A model generated the notes under the pieces. It had not been told where the DNA came from. It ran no database searches and was given only the letters and a program-made list of their open reading frames with translations. A program made the position numbers and the translations under genes. From NCBI GenBank assembly GCA_014360755.1, contig JACIWX010000004.1, positions 139,172 through 203,171 on the forward strand: a stretch of DNA of 64,000 nt, read 5' to 3'. Positions 7,073 to 15,470 of this stretch are shown here, piece after piece. This DNA comes from Chloroflexota bacterium. GTDB taxonomy: Bacteria > Chloroflexota > Anaerolineae > UBA2200. Every line of letters begins with the position of its first letter. Position 1 is the first letter of the stretch.

Positions 7073-8112
7073 TATAGCCCTCCCATTGTCAACGCCATGA
7101 TTGCTTTCTGTACATGCAGGCGGTTCTCCGCCACATCGTAGATGCATGAACGTGGCCCAGAAGCAACCTCGTCGGTCACTTCGTGGCCCCGGTCAATGGG
7201 CATGGGATGTGTAAAGATGGCATTGTCGGTCAGCTTCATCTTCTCAGCATCGCAAATCCACTGTGGGTACTGTAGCGCCTTTTCAATTTCCTGCTTCTTC
7301 AGGAATTCGCCGTTCTGATAGGCTTGTGGGCTCATCCAATGGCGCGAGTAGACCACATGGGCGCCCTGATAGCCCTCCTGCATATCATGGGTAATGACAA
7401 AGGTGCGGCCATTTTCGACGCAGTTCTGCTTAGCCTGGGAAATGACCATAGGATCGAGGTCGTAACCCTCGGGATAAGCCAGCGTTACATCCATGCCGAA
7501 GCGGCTGCCAATGAGCAAAGCCTCTTGTACACTGCTCCAAGACCGCGCCAGTGCTCCATGGCCCCAGATAACGAGCAGTTTTTTACCACGCAGCACTTCT
7601 GGATCAACGCCTTTTCCTGGTCCTTTGCCAAACCATTCAGACCAGCCCATAATATCTGCCAAGCCTTGGCAGGGGTGATACTTGTCATGAGCCATGGAAA
7701 TGACCGGGATGTCGCACCAATAGGCATATTCGCGCAACAGGTTATCCCCCTCACCGTAAGCGCCAATCTGGTCTTCCAAGATGCGAATGCCCAGGCCAGC
7801 AGCATAGCGGCTCATCACTTTGGCAGCATCCTCTACCGTTTCCCCGGCTGTAGTGGCCGTTTTCAAGCGCATGGCTTTTGGTTCCAGAAATTGGGCATGC
7901 CCACCCAGTTCCGTGGCAGCGCACTCAAAGGATTGGCGTGTGCGTACAGACGGGTTGTAGAAGAACATAAGAAAGGTTTTGTTCTTCAGGATGTTGGCAT
8001 ATTTCTCGGAGAAGCGGTCTCGTTTCATTTTCGCCGCCAGATCGAGAACTATTTCTAACTCTGCTTTTGACCACTCTTGGGTGGTCAACAAATCTTTGCC
8101 ATATAGATCCAT
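7072..8112 (-). CDS. Ornithine/aspartate-carbamoyltransferase superfamily enzyme, YgeW-like, variant HPMP motif
   Basis: This 346-residue transcarbamylase has the carbamoyl-phosphate motif SVRTRQSFE, the HPCQ motif and a FGMDVTLAYPEGYDLDP stretch very like E. coli YgeW. The amino-acid-binding HCLP motif of ornithine-type enzymes is replaced by HPMP (THPMPIDRGHEV), so the second substrate is probably not ornithine. Adjacent carbamate kinase points to phosphorolysis of a carbamoylated compound, yielding carbamoyl phosphate. It has a paralogue at 32349-33413 with an intact HCLP; both end in nearly the same AENRLHVQKA sequence. ATG 8112 is preceded by GAGGAGGT. Ornithine, N-acetylornithine or putrescine transcarbamylase are alternatives that the motif disfavours. 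Confidence 0.82.
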   Translation of the reverse strand: MDLYGKDLLTTQEWSKAELEIVLDLAAKMKRDRFSEKYANILKNKTFLMFFYNPSVRTRQSFECAATELGGHAQFLEPKAMRLKTATTAGETVEDAAKVMSRYAAGLGIRILEDQIGAYGEGDNLLREYAYWCDIPVISMAHDKYHPCQGLADIMGWSEWFGKGPGKGVDPEVLRGKKLLVIWGHGALARSWSSVQEALLIGSRFGMDVTLAYPEGYDLDPMVISQAKQNCVENGRTFVITHDMQEGYQGAHVVYSRHWMSPQAYQNGEFLKKQEIEKALQYPQWICDAEKMKLTDNAIFTHPMPIDRGHEVTDEVASGPRSCIYDVAENRLHVQKAIMALTMGGL

Positions 8113-8154
8113 AGTTACCTCCTCGTATTTTGTGATAGGTCATAGGGAAAACGC

Positions 8155-8169
8155 GTAAGCCTGGCTTAC
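8155..8169. promoter_or_regulatory. Perfect 15-bp palindrome upstream of the transcarbamylase
   Basis: GTAAGCC-T-GGCTTAC lies in the 99-nt gap before the transcarbamylase start. It could be an operator or a small RNA hairpin; no clear promoter pairs with it. Confidence 0.35.
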
Positions 8170-8211
8170 AAGACCCCGTTGTCCGCTGCCCATGACCGGA
8201 AGATCAGAGAA

Positions 8212-8769
8212 TCAGCTTTTTACACTGTATCCATGTGTTGCCAGTAGTTGTCCCAAGCTCCAGTAACGGTGACTCCCGTAGATCAGAGGTTTCGCCTTGG
8301 TCAAATCCAGGTCTCCTTTATCGTCCAAGATGTCCTCGTTTACCTGTACGGCGACGATTTTGCCTAGGAACAGGTCATGTGTGCCCAAGGGCAAGATCTG
8401 CTCCATTTTGCACTCGATATTGACTGGGCATTCGGCAATGATTACAGTCTCAATTACCTTCGCTGGGACAGGGGTCAACCCCGTGGCAGCAAATTTATCC
8501 ACTTTCCGCCCGGAGACTGACCCACAGTAATCCAATTCCCGCACCAGGTCCGTGGTGGGAAGATTAAGCGCAAATTCGCCCTGGTCTTTCACTAGACCAT
8601 GCGAATAGCGCGATGGGCGAATGCTAATCCCTACCATCGGCGGCTCGGAACACACTGTACCCACCCATGCCAAAGTGATGATATTGGGTTTGTCCGGTGG
8701 ACCGCATGTTACCATCACTGCAGGGACAGGGTACAGATACGTGCCGGGTTTCACGGCGACTTTAACCAT
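8212..8769 (-). CDS. Flavin reductase-like (flavoredoxin) protein
   Basis: A 185-residue FMN-binding split-barrel protein. The N-terminal YPVPAVMVTCGPPDKPNIITLAWVGTVCSEPPMVGISIRPSRYS pattern (shown in pieces: VMVTCG, ITLAW, PPMVGIS) and FALNLP, GSVSGRKVDKF and CKMEQI..GTHDLFLGKI are typical of this family, which binds FMN and passes electrons from NAD(P)H or ferredoxin. AAGGAGGACA lies before ATG 8769. It is co-oriented between the YgeY-like hydrolase and the transcarbamylase, with gaps of about 100 nt on either side, so it probably belongs to the same unit. Its partner oxidoreductase is unknown; none is encoded in this operon. Confidence 0.83.
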   Translation of the reverse strand: MVKVAVKPGTYLYPVPAVMVTCGPPDKPNIITLAWVGTVCSEPPMVGISIRPSRYSHGLVKDQGEFALNLPTTDLVRELDYCGSVSGRKVDKFAATGLTPVPAKVIETVIIAECPVNIECKMEQILPLGTHDLFLGKIVAVQVNEDILDDKGDLDLTKAKPLIYGSHRYWSLGQLLATHGYSVKS

Positions 8770-8872
8770 CTTTTGGATTGTCCTCCTTCCCTAATTGTTA
8801 GCGCTGGAACGATTGGTGCTGATATCAAGTCTTTAGGCATCACCAGTGCCTGTTCTTGTCGTCTCTACTGGC

Positions 8873-10063
8873 TTATTTTCCCGCTAGTAGGTCGGCTGCC
8901 AACCGTGCATAGGCACGGGTGGCCTCCACGAGATGGGCAATGCTCACACGCTCCTCGACCGTATGTGCATATTTCTCTTCGCCTGGGCCAAAGCCCACCG
9001 TGGGAATGCCAGCGATGCCGGCGGTGTACACGCCGTCGGTCGAGAAGTCCCAGCGTCCAATCCTGGGCCGGTAGCCCAATTCTCGCTCGATTGCGCTCAC
9101 GCTACGGCGTACCCACTCGTTGTTCTCTGGCGTAGCCCAACAGGGGAAATACTGTCGTGCCCGGAGCTCGTAGCCCGTATAACTACGGGCACAATATTCT
9201 GTAACCTCAACCTGAGCATCCGCACCCTCACGGGTGATCAGATTCCTGATTTCCGCCAGAGCCTTGGCTTCCGTTTCCCCGCTGGTCAAGCGTCGATCCA
9301 AATATAAGATGCAACGATCCGGCACGGCATTGCGGCTACAGGTTGTGCTTTCGATATGGGTTACGGCGATGCTTGCTCTGCCCAGAAAGCTGTCTACCTC
9401 CATCTGCGGCGTCATGAGTTCGATCCCCACTACGATTCTAGCGGCTTCGTAGATTGCGTTTTTGCCTCTCTCTGGTGCCGAGGCATGGCAGGACCTGCCG
9501 TGAGTGGTGACTTTGAGTTCTATCCGGCCGCGTTGCCCACGCGCAAGCTGCAGCCCTGTAGATTCTCCAATCACGACAAAATCAGGGCGTATGCCCTCCT
9601 CTTCAATGAGCACACGGATAGCCGCTCCTTCGCAGGGCTCTTCCTGCACCACGCTCACGACATATAGATTGCCATGCAGTTCTATGCCTGCGTCAATCAG
9701 TGCCTTACCCGCATGAACCATGGCAGCTACTGCACCCTTCATATCTGATGCTCCCAAGCCATAGAGCATTCCATCTACGATCTTGGCTTCGTAAGGACCA
9801 TAAGGCCAGCGCGAAGGGTCGCTGCACTGCACGGTGTCCATGTGGCTTTCGAACATGATAGTTGGCCCCTGACCGTTGCCAATACGGCCTATCACATTGC
9901 CAACACGGTCAGTGCGCACCTCCAGAAAGCCTGCTTCTCTCATCTCCTGGCGCAACCGTTCCGCTACCTGCTCTTCTTCACCAGATGGGCTAGGTATACG
10001 GATCAAATCTTGCGCGAAGCGGACAAGTCCTTGTACCTTTTCCGGGGAAAGTGCTATTGTCAT
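8873..10063 (-). CDS. ygeY: M20-family metallohydrolase, YgeY-like
   Basis: A 396-residue zinc amidohydrolase of the M20 superfamily. The metal site is readable: ESHMDTV (His/Asp), GLGASDMKGA (bridging Asp), VVQEEPCEG (catalytic and metal Glu), GEST (ligand) and a late His in EKYAHTVEERV. The RWDFSTDGVYTAG and IPTVGFGPGEEKYAH segments match E. coli YgeY, a hydrolase linked to purine/ureido-compound breakdown clusters. With the downstream transcarbamylase and carbamate kinase it suggests removal of carbamoyl or acyl groups from a small amide. Its ATG overlaps the stop of the polyprenyl sugar-phosphate transferase in TAATG, so it is coupled to a glycan gene. Acetylornithine deacetylase or succinyl-diaminopimelate desuccinylase are alternatives. 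Confidence 0.82.
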   Translation of the reverse strand: MTIALSPEKVQGLVRFAQDLIRIPSPSGEEEQVAERLRQEMREAGFLEVRTDRVGNVIGRIGNGQGPTIMFESHMDTVQCSDPSRWPYGPYEAKIVDGMLYGLGASDMKGAVAAMVHAGKALIDAGIELHGNLYVVSVVQEEPCEGAAIRVLIEEEGIRPDFVVIGESTGLQLARGQRGRIELKVTTHGRSCHASAPERGKNAIYEAARIVVGIELMTPQMEVDSFLGRASIAVTHIESTTCSRNAVPDRCILYLDRRLTSGETEAKALAEIRNLITREGADAQVEVTEYCARSYTGYELRARQYFPCWATPENNEWVRRSVSAIERELGYRPRIGRWDFSTDGVYTAGIAGIPTVGFGPGEEKYAHTVEERVSIAHLVEATRAYARLAADLLAGK

Positions 10064-11490
10064 TAGTAAGCTCCAGTACCTAATATTATGGTTGGGATAG
10101 TCCTCAAGGCGATCTTCAAGTCAAGCCACAGCGACCAGTTTTCCACATAGTAGATATCCAGGAGAACCATTTCATCAAAAGACAGGTTGCTCCGCCCGCT
10201 CACTTGCCACAAACCAGTCATGCCGGGCCAGGTCTCCAGGCGCTTCTTGTGCCATTCCTGGTATTGCTCTACTTCGCAGGGCAAGGCGGGTCGTGGGCCA
10301 ACCAGGCTCATTTCTCCCTTCAGAACATTGTATAACTGTGGTAGTTCATCCAGACTGCTGCGACGCAAGAACTTGCCGAGCAACGTACGTCTTGGATCAT
10401 CCCTTATCTTGAAAAGCGGGCCAGTGGCTTCATTGAGGTTCGCCACTGCGTCGCGCTCCAATTCAGCTCCCTGGTGCATCGAACGGAACTTGTACACCGT
10501 GAAAGGTCGTCCCCCGCGTCCTATGCGCGTTTGTTTGAAAATGACCGGCCCAGGAGAGTCCAATTTGATCAGCACGGCAATGAGCAGCATCAATGGTGAC
10601 AGCAGAACCAGGAGGAGGCTGGAAAGGAGCACATCGAGGGCTCGCTTAAGGGCTAGATTCCATCCTTTGATCGAAACAGATTTTGTGCCAATGAGAGGTA
10701 TGCCTCCCAGGTCATCAATATCCACCTGGCTTAGGCTAATCTGAAAGAGATCTGGGACAATTTTAACGCCCACGCGAAGGCGCTCGCATTGGCTCATAAT
10801 GGCTAATATCTTGCGATGATATAGCCAAGGCAGGGTAATGATCACCGTATCTACATTGTGATTTTTGATGATTTCCGGGATCTGATCCGTATTGCCCAAG
10901 CCCTTAAACCGTCCTAAATCCCTGTTGCCACGTTCTGGTTTGTCGTCCACAAAACCTACCACCTGGTAGCCAAGCTCTGGCTGTGCTACAATGTTGCGCA
11001 TGATGGTACGCCCAGTCTCACCTGCGCCCACGATGAGCACTCGCTGTACCCCATAGCCTCGCTTACGCAACTGACTCTCAATTGCTTTCTCCACTATGCG
11101 CGAGGTCGTCAATAGCGTGCTAATCGTGGCTCCTGCATACGCGGGAATCAACCGGGAGAGGAGCATCGCCCGATAGAGCAGGGAGAGCACATAAAGAGCC
11201 GCCACGCCGGTCACCACACCGCGCAAGATGATATAGACATCGTTAAATACTGCATGCTTGCGCTTAGAGTTGTATAGCCCCTCGGTCCAGAAGATGAACA
11301 GCAGAATGGCAGTCAGTGTAAGGGAGTAGGGCCAATACACACGATATGGCACCCAGAAAGCTTCATCTACCGGGCGAAACCATTGGAGTTGATAACGAAT
11401 CAGATAGGCAATAAAGAAGCCCGCGTTGATTAACGCAGTATCTACCAGTACCTTAACCAGAGATATCCATTGCCCTCTTTGGAAAGACAC
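10063..11490 (-). CDS. Polyprenyl-phosphate hexose-1-phosphate transferase (WbaP/WcaJ type)
   Basis: A 475-residue membrane enzyme that starts glycan repeat synthesis by moving a sugar phosphate to undecaprenyl phosphate. The N-terminal third has about four membrane helices (for example LVDTALINAGFFIAYLI and LTLTAILLFIFWTEGLY), the middle is a Rossmann-like domain with VLIVGAGETGRTIMRNI, and the C-terminal catalytic domain follows one more helix and carries KFRSM, EMSLVGPRPALP and WPGMTGLWQVSGRS. It is the third gene of a minus-strand run beginning with two GT4 glycosyltransferases and overlaps both neighbours by one base. It is the only such initiator in the window, so it may also serve the export cluster at 17-28 kb. 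Sugar specificity cannot be read. Confidence 0.92.
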   Translation of the reverse strand: MSFQRGQWISLVKVLVDTALINAGFFIAYLIRYQLQWFRPVDEAFWVPYRVYWPYSLTLTAILLFIFWTEGLYNSKRKHAVFNDVYIILRGVVTGVAALYVLSLLYRAMLLSRLIPAYAGATISTLLTTSRIVEKAIESQLRKRGYGVQRVLIVGAGETGRTIMRNIVAQPELGYQVVGFVDDKPERGNRDLGRFKGLGNTDQIPEIIKNHNVDTVIITLPWLYHRKILAIMSQCERLRVGVKIVPDLFQISLSQVDIDDLGGIPLIGTKSVSIKGWNLALKRALDVLLSSLLLVLLSPLMLLIAVLIKLDSPGPVIFKQTRIGRGGRPFTVYKFRSMHQGAELERDAVANLNEATGPLFKIRDDPRRTLLGKFLRRSSLDELPQLYNVLKGEMSLVGPRPALPCEVEQYQEWHKKRLETWPGMTGLWQVSGRSNLSFDEMVLLDIYYVENWSLWLDLKIALRTIPTIILGTGAY

Positions 11491-12632
11491 TATGCGCCTC
11501 CAGCGAGAACAGCTTGGTAAACCTGAACCGTCTCTTGTGCCATACGAGACCAGGAAAATGTCCGGGCCCGTTCTGGCCCTCGTGCAGCCAAGTCGTCTTT
11601 GAGCTGCCTGTCGTTACAGACTTGAGAAAGGGTAGCGGCCCATTCCTCGGGCTTGTAGGGATCTACAAGCAAGGCAGCATCTCCAACGACCTCCGGAAGT
11701 GACGAGGCGTTCGAGACAATAACTGGCGTGCCACAGGCCATGGCTTCTAATGGCGGCAAGCCAAATCCCTCATAAAGCGATGGATAGACAAAGACATCTG
11801 CTGTATTATACCACAATGGCAGTTCATCCTCTGCGATAAAACCTGGGAGAAGCACTTCATCCCGCAGCCCGAGCTCTTCTATTGCAGCGAAAATCGGCTG
11901 GTAAAGCCAACCTGGGCTTCCTGCTAGCACCAATTTGTAGTCGGTTTTCGTTTGGCGTTTGAATTGCGCATAGGCTCGCAGCAAAGTCAACAGGTTTTTG
12001 CGCGGTTCCAAAGTGCCAACAAATAGGATGAACCTCTCCGGCAAGTGGTGGCGGCGTCGAAAGTCACTCAGCACCGATGCATCTCGTATAGGATGGTACG
12101 CTGTATCTACTCCGGGGAAGATCACCGAGATTTTCGTCGCAGGCACGGCAAAAAATTTGCCTAGATCCTGAGCGGTGCTGGCTGAAATAGCAATCAGATG
12201 AGATGCTCGACGTACGCTCATCCCGGTAAAAAATCTCTGATAAACTCGTTGGGTAACGCGGAAGCTCTCCGGAAAGACCATGAAACTGAGATCAGTAACT
12301 GTAACCACGCCCTTACAGCGCAAAAGAAGGGGTTGCACATTAACTGGCGAATGCAATAGAGCAATACTTTCTTTTAACACCTCACATGGCAGCAGGAATT
12401 GTTCCCAGAAGATTCTGACCCAAGGATTATAGGTTGGCAGAGCGGAGCGCTTTTGCCTGTAAGACAATGAAAGGGCGCAACGGCTGTTGAGAAAAACCGT
12501 ATAATCGCCCTCTGGATCTTCGTTACAAAGATGTATCAGCAAGTTGTAGATATAGCGGCTTACTCCGGCAGACCGATAGCCTTTTCCTTGAGCCAGCAAG
12601 TGTGCATTGATACCGATCCGGCGAGCAATCAA
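11490..12632 (-). CDS. GT4-family glycosyltransferase
   Basis: A GT-B fold nucleotide-sugar transferase. The N-domain begins [20 protein letters not shown] with the acceptor-side loop; the C-domain has [37 protein letters not shown], and the donor-binding [19 protein letters not shown] in which the EX7E pair is intact. The frame extends to a TTG at 12689, but I prefer TTG 12632, which has AGGA eight nt upstream and gives a normal family N-terminus. It lies between another GT4 gene and the polyprenyl transferase and overlaps the latter by one base. It probably adds an early sugar to the lipid-linked glycan; donor and linkage are unknown. Confidence 0.9.
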   Translation of the reverse strand: MIARRIGINAHLLAQGKGYRSAGVSRYIYNLLIHLCNEDPEGDYTVFLNSRCALSLSYRQKRSALPTYNPWVRIFWEQFLLPCEVLKESIALLHSPVNVQPLLLRCKGVVTVTDLSFMVFPESFRVTQRVYQRFFTGMSVRRASHLIAISASTAQDLGKFFAVPATKISVIFPGVDTAYHPIRDASVLSDFRRRHHLPERFILFVGTLEPRKNLLTLLRAYAQFKRQTKTDYKLVLAGSPGWLYQPIFAAIEELGLRDEVLLPGFIAEDELPLWYNTADVFVYPSLYEGFGLPPLEAMACGTPVIVSNASSLPEVVGDAALLVDPYKPEEWAATLSQVCNDRQLKDDLAARGPERARTFSWSRMAQETVQVYQAVLAGGA

Positions 12633-12700
12633 AGAACCCGTCCTAGTTTTTCTTTCCACACTTTCTACATTATAGATAGAAAGAAGCAATCAAGCAAACT

Positions 12701-13810
12701 TCAAGAGGCTTCTAGCAGTTGTTGGTATATTGCATAGGTTTCGGCAGCAATCCGTTGCTGCGTATAGTGGGCTAGCACCCGTGCCCGACCGCGTTGTCCC
12801 AGTTCCGCCCGCAGCTCGGGATCACCCATTAACCGATACAGTGCCTGGCGCAGTGCATCCGCTTGCCCCTCGGGGAAAACCAGCCCTGCTTCAGCAATCA
12901 AATGGGGTATTTCCCCTGAAGATGAGCCAATCACTGGCACTTCACAAGCCATTGCTTCTATCAGAACACGCCCGAACTGTTCCTTCCAATGACGGCGCGT
13001 GAGCGAGGGCAACACCAAAACATCCAGGTGATTCAGATGATGTGGCATTTCTCTAGAGGGTACACTAGGTTCAAAGGTTACCCGTTTTTCAATCCCTAGT
13101 TTTTGGGCTGTGGCTTTCAATGTGGGCAAATAGGGCCCATCGCCAATGATCCGCAGCCTCCAATTGCCTGACAACCCAGCCACTGCCTCGAGCAGTATGT
13201 GCACTCCCTTTTCCTCGACCAGCCGGCCAGCATAGCCAATGACAAATGCACTCTCTTGACGCGAGGACACCTCTATCTTGCGATACAGATTGGGGTCCAC
13301 GCCGAATTGCGGCAGCACATAGATGGGGCGGCGATAGCCCTTGGCACGCAATACCTCTTGGGCTTCCTGGTTGCCCGCGATGGCACAGGCAGCATGCGTC
13401 AAGTTATAGCGCTCGATGAGGCTGAAAGGGAACGGATAGCGGCGCAAGAGGTTTTGCCAGGCAAAGAACAACGCCTTGGCATTGTGTTTCTGCGCAATGT
13501 ACATGGCTTGAAAAGTTGCCAGATTGTAAGGCTCCTCATCAATATGCACGATATGAGGGCGCAATCGGCGGACGAGCGCATCTAATCCACGGTAGAAATG
13601 CACGTGAAAATGGCCGTTGAATACGATGGGCAGGACATATAACTGGTAGCCTGAGGTATACATTTTCTCCAGGGGCAAAATCCTTCCCCTTTCCCGCCAG
13701 GCAGGTGGTACAGCGAGGGATAAATCCATATCCGGGAAACAAGCAAGTTCCTCGATCTTTCTCTGGTACATGCCTACAACGCAGGCTTTGGAAATCATCA
13801 AAACGCGCAA
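12701..13810 (-). CDS. GT4-family glycosyltransferase
   Basis: First gene of the minus-strand glycan run. The N-terminal domain shows LRVLMISKACVVGMYQRKIEEL and HIVHIDEEPYNLATFQA, the C-terminal domain FVIGYAGRLVEEKGVHILL, RIIGDGP, and KEQFGRVLIEAMACEVPVIGS with the donor-binding EX7E glutamates. The open frame reaches TTG 13843, but TTG 13810 has GGGAG seven nt upstream and starts directly at the first strand, so I use it. A promoter-like pair lies at 13848-13876. About 370 residues is normal for the family. It should act with the next two genes in building a surface glycan. Confidence 0.9.
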   Translation of the reverse strand: MRVLMISKACVVGMYQRKIEELACFPDMDLSLAVPPAWRERGRILPLEKMYTSGYQLYVLPIVFNGHFHVHFYRGLDALVRRLRPHIVHIDEEPYNLATFQAMYIAQKHNAKALFFAWQNLLRRYPFPFSLIERYNLTHAACAIAGNQEAQEVLRAKGYRRPIYVLPQFGVDPNLYRKIEVSSRQESAFVIGYAGRLVEEKGVHILLEAVAGLSGNWRLRIIGDGPYLPTLKATAQKLGIEKRVTFEPSVPSREMPHHLNHLDVLVLPSLTRRHWKEQFGRVLIEAMACEVPVIGSSSGEIPHLIAEAGLVFPEGQADALRQALYRLMGDPELRAELGQRGRARVLAHYTQQRIAAETYAIYQQLLEAS

Positions 13811-13847
13811 AGAGTTGCTCCCAGTTGCAGATGATACAAGCAAGTTT

Positions 13848-13876
13848 ATTGTATCATGGGCATGCTAACGGGCAAA
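13848..13876 (-). promoter_or_regulatory. Candidate promoter of the minus-strand glycan/YgeY operon
   Basis: Minus-strand TTTGCC, 17-bp spacer, TACAAT ending at 13848. The -35 box is weak. It is divergent from the cold-shock promoter 15 bp away. Confidence 0.4.
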
Positions 13877-13891
13877 ATGGACACGGCGTAT

Positions 13892-13919
13892 TTGACAAAA
13901 GTGCGATTTTGAGTATCAT
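13892..13919 (+). promoter_or_regulatory. Promoter of the cold-shock gene
   Basis: TTGACA, 16-bp spacer, TATCAT. The transcript would start near 13926, giving an untranslated leader of about 180 nt before ATG 14108. Confidence 0.7.
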
Positions 13920-13965
13920 ATCAACTGTGGTTGAGGATTTATCTGTTCTCATAGCGTTGTAGTAG

Positions 13966-14092
13966 TGCCGCGGAGGCCTTTTGTGCTGGCCTCGGCGGTT
14001 TTGTGCTTTATGAAAGGCAGTAATCCTCTGCCCTTTGAATACGCTTCCGCCCTCCGGTCTTTGACCGGTATTTAGAGAATTGCTGTAAGGAA
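13966..14092 (+). promoter_or_regulatory. Structured 5' leader of the cold-shock mRNA
   Basis: Within the long leader, CCGcGGAGGCC pairs with GGCCTCgGCGG (about 13968-14001) and is followed by TTTTGTG, AAAGGCAG can pair with CTGCCCTTT near 14014-14037, and CCGGTCTTTGACCGG forms a small hairpin near 14055-14070. Long folding leaders are known for cspA-type mRNAs, where temperature changes their structure. No known riboswitch motif was identified. Confidence 0.5.
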
Positions 14093-14107
14093 GGAGGTGC
14101 GCACAAA

Positions 14108-14323
14108 ATGGCGGAGAGAACCGTAGGGACGGTCAAGTGGTTCAGCCGCGTGAAGGGGTACGGGTTTATCCAACCCGATGGAGGTACAGAGGATGTCTTT
14201 GTGCATTACTCTGCCATTGTCGGGGAAGGATTCCGAAACCTGGAACAAGGCCAGCGAGTGGAATTCACTATCGAAGATAGCCCGAAAGGTCCACAAGCGG
14301 CTCAAGTAGTCAAGCTGGACTAG
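14108..14323 (+). CDS. Cold-shock protein (CspA family)
   Basis: A 71-residue single cold-shock domain. Both RNA-binding motifs are present: RNP1 as KGYGFIQ and RNP2 as DVFVHYS, after the usual GTVKWFSRV start. It binds single-stranded RNA and melts secondary structure, acting as RNA chaperone and sometimes antiterminator. ATG 14108 is preceded by GGAGGTGCGCACAAA. It has a strong promoter, a long structured leader and a strong terminator, so it is an independent transcript. The last residues (AAQVVKLD) are normal for the family, so the gene is complete. Confidence 0.97.
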   Translation: MAERTVGTVKWFSRVKGYGFIQPDGGTEDVFVHYSAIVGEGFRNLEQGQRVEFTIEDSPKGPQAAQVVKLD

Positions 14324-14398
14324 CAAGGGAAGCACTTTTCCATCCATTTTGGACTGAAGGTCTTATCTTCGGCCCTAGGTTTGGAATAGAGGATTCCC

Positions 14399-14438
14399 AA
14401 CCCCCTCTGGTGTGCGCACAGAGGGGGTTTCTTTTTTC
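14399..14438 (+). terminator. Intrinsic terminator after the cold-shock gene
   Basis: AACCCCCTCTG pairs with CAGAGGGGGTT, followed by TTTCTTTTTT. It separates the cold-shock gene from trpS. Confidence 0.92.
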
Positions 14439-14489
14439 CAAGTTTTTGTAGTAAACTTTCGATAACTAGTGAAAGGAGTCTGGGAAGAG

Positions 14490-15470
14490 ATGAAAGGACG
14501 CGTTTTCTCTGGAGCACGACCTACAGGCCGCCAGCATCTCGGCAATTACTGCGGCGCAATCAAAAACTATGTGGCTTTGCAAGAAGATTATGAATGCATT
14601 TATTGCGTGGTAGATTTGCATGCCCTGACTACCCTTCGCGATACGCGCGAGCTCAAGCAGAACACTTATGAGATGGTTCTCGATTGGCTCGCAGCAGGCA
14701 TGGATCCAAAACGCAGTATTATCTTTGTCCAGTCCCATGTGCCGCAAGTAACCGAATTGCACACCATTCTTTCCATGGTCACCCCGATGGGCTGGCTCAC
14801 ACGCTTGCCTACTTTCAAAGAGAAGGTGCGCCAGCAACCGGATAACGTCAATTATGGATTGCTCGGGTATCCGGTCTTGATGGCTGCTGACATCACGTTG
14901 TACAAAGCGGATACTGTACCTGTGGGTGAAGACCAATTGCCGCATCTAGAGTTCACCCGTGAGATTGTGCGGCGCTTTAATTTCCAGTTTGGTGAGACGT
15001 TAATCGAACCACAAGCCAAATTAACTGAGACGCCACGCATCATGGGCATTGATGGGGTAAACAAGATGAGCAAGTCGCTGGACAATCATATTGAACTGGC
15101 TGCCACCCCAGAGGAAATCCGTCGCCGCGTGATGATCATGGTCACCGACCCTGCACGGCGCTACAAAAGGGATCCCGGCCACCCCGAAATTTGCAACGTC
15201 TTTGCCCTGCACAAAATTTTCACGTCGGATGCTGCTGCCATGAGCCGCATCGAGACAGACTGCCGCCATGCGAGCATTGGCTGTGTAGAACACAAGAAAT
15301 GGTTCGCAGAAGACCTGATTCAAGCATTAGCGCCCTTCCGAGAACGCCGCGCTGAGTTGGGCCAGAACCCTGATCTGGTTTGGGATGTGCTTGCGGATGG
15401 AGCAGCCCGCGCGAGGGTTATCGCGCAGAAGACAATCGCCGAGGTTAAGGAACGGGTAGGGCTGCCGTAG
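14490..15470 (+). CDS. trpS: Tryptophan-tRNA ligase
   Basis: This class Ic synthetase charges tRNA-Trp. The HIGH-type motif reads PTGRQHLGNYCGA near residue 11 and the KMSKS motif is NKMSKS at 192-196; DADITLYKADTVPVGEDQ-like residues (here AADITLYKADTVPVGEDQLPH) form the usual tryptophan/ATP pocket. Length 326 is normal. I chose ATG 14490; AAAGGAG ends 11 nt before it. An in-frame GTG at 14469 lies upstream of that RBS. No T-box or tryptophan leader peptide was seen in the preceding gap. Its last 26 bases overlap the convergent PfkB kinase gene. Confidence 0.96.
   Translation: MKGRVFSGARPTGRQHLGNYCGAIKNYVALQEDYECIYCVVDLHALTTLRDTRELKQNTYEMVLDWLAAGMDPKRSIIFVQSHVPQVTELHTILSMVTPMGWLTRLPTFKEKVRQQPDNVNYGLLGYPVLMAADITLYKADTVPVGEDQLPHLEFTREIVRRFNFQFGETLIEPQAKLTETPRIMGIDGVNKMSKSLDNHIELAATPEEIRRRVMIMVTDPARRYKRDPGHPEICNVFALHKIFTSDAAAMSRIETDCRHASIGCVEHKKWFAEDLIQALAPFRERRAELGQNPDLVWDVLADGAARARVIAQKTIAEVKERVGLP

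Noticed and set aside
8873..10063. Selenocysteine use in the YgeY-linked genes
   Set aside because: No in-frame UGA within conserved sequence was seen in the YgeY-like, transcarbamylase or Mo-hydroxylase genes.
14324..14489. T-box or tryptophan attenuator before trpS
   Set aside because: No T-box consensus or Trp-rich leader peptide; the hairpin is a plain terminator of the cold-shock gene.
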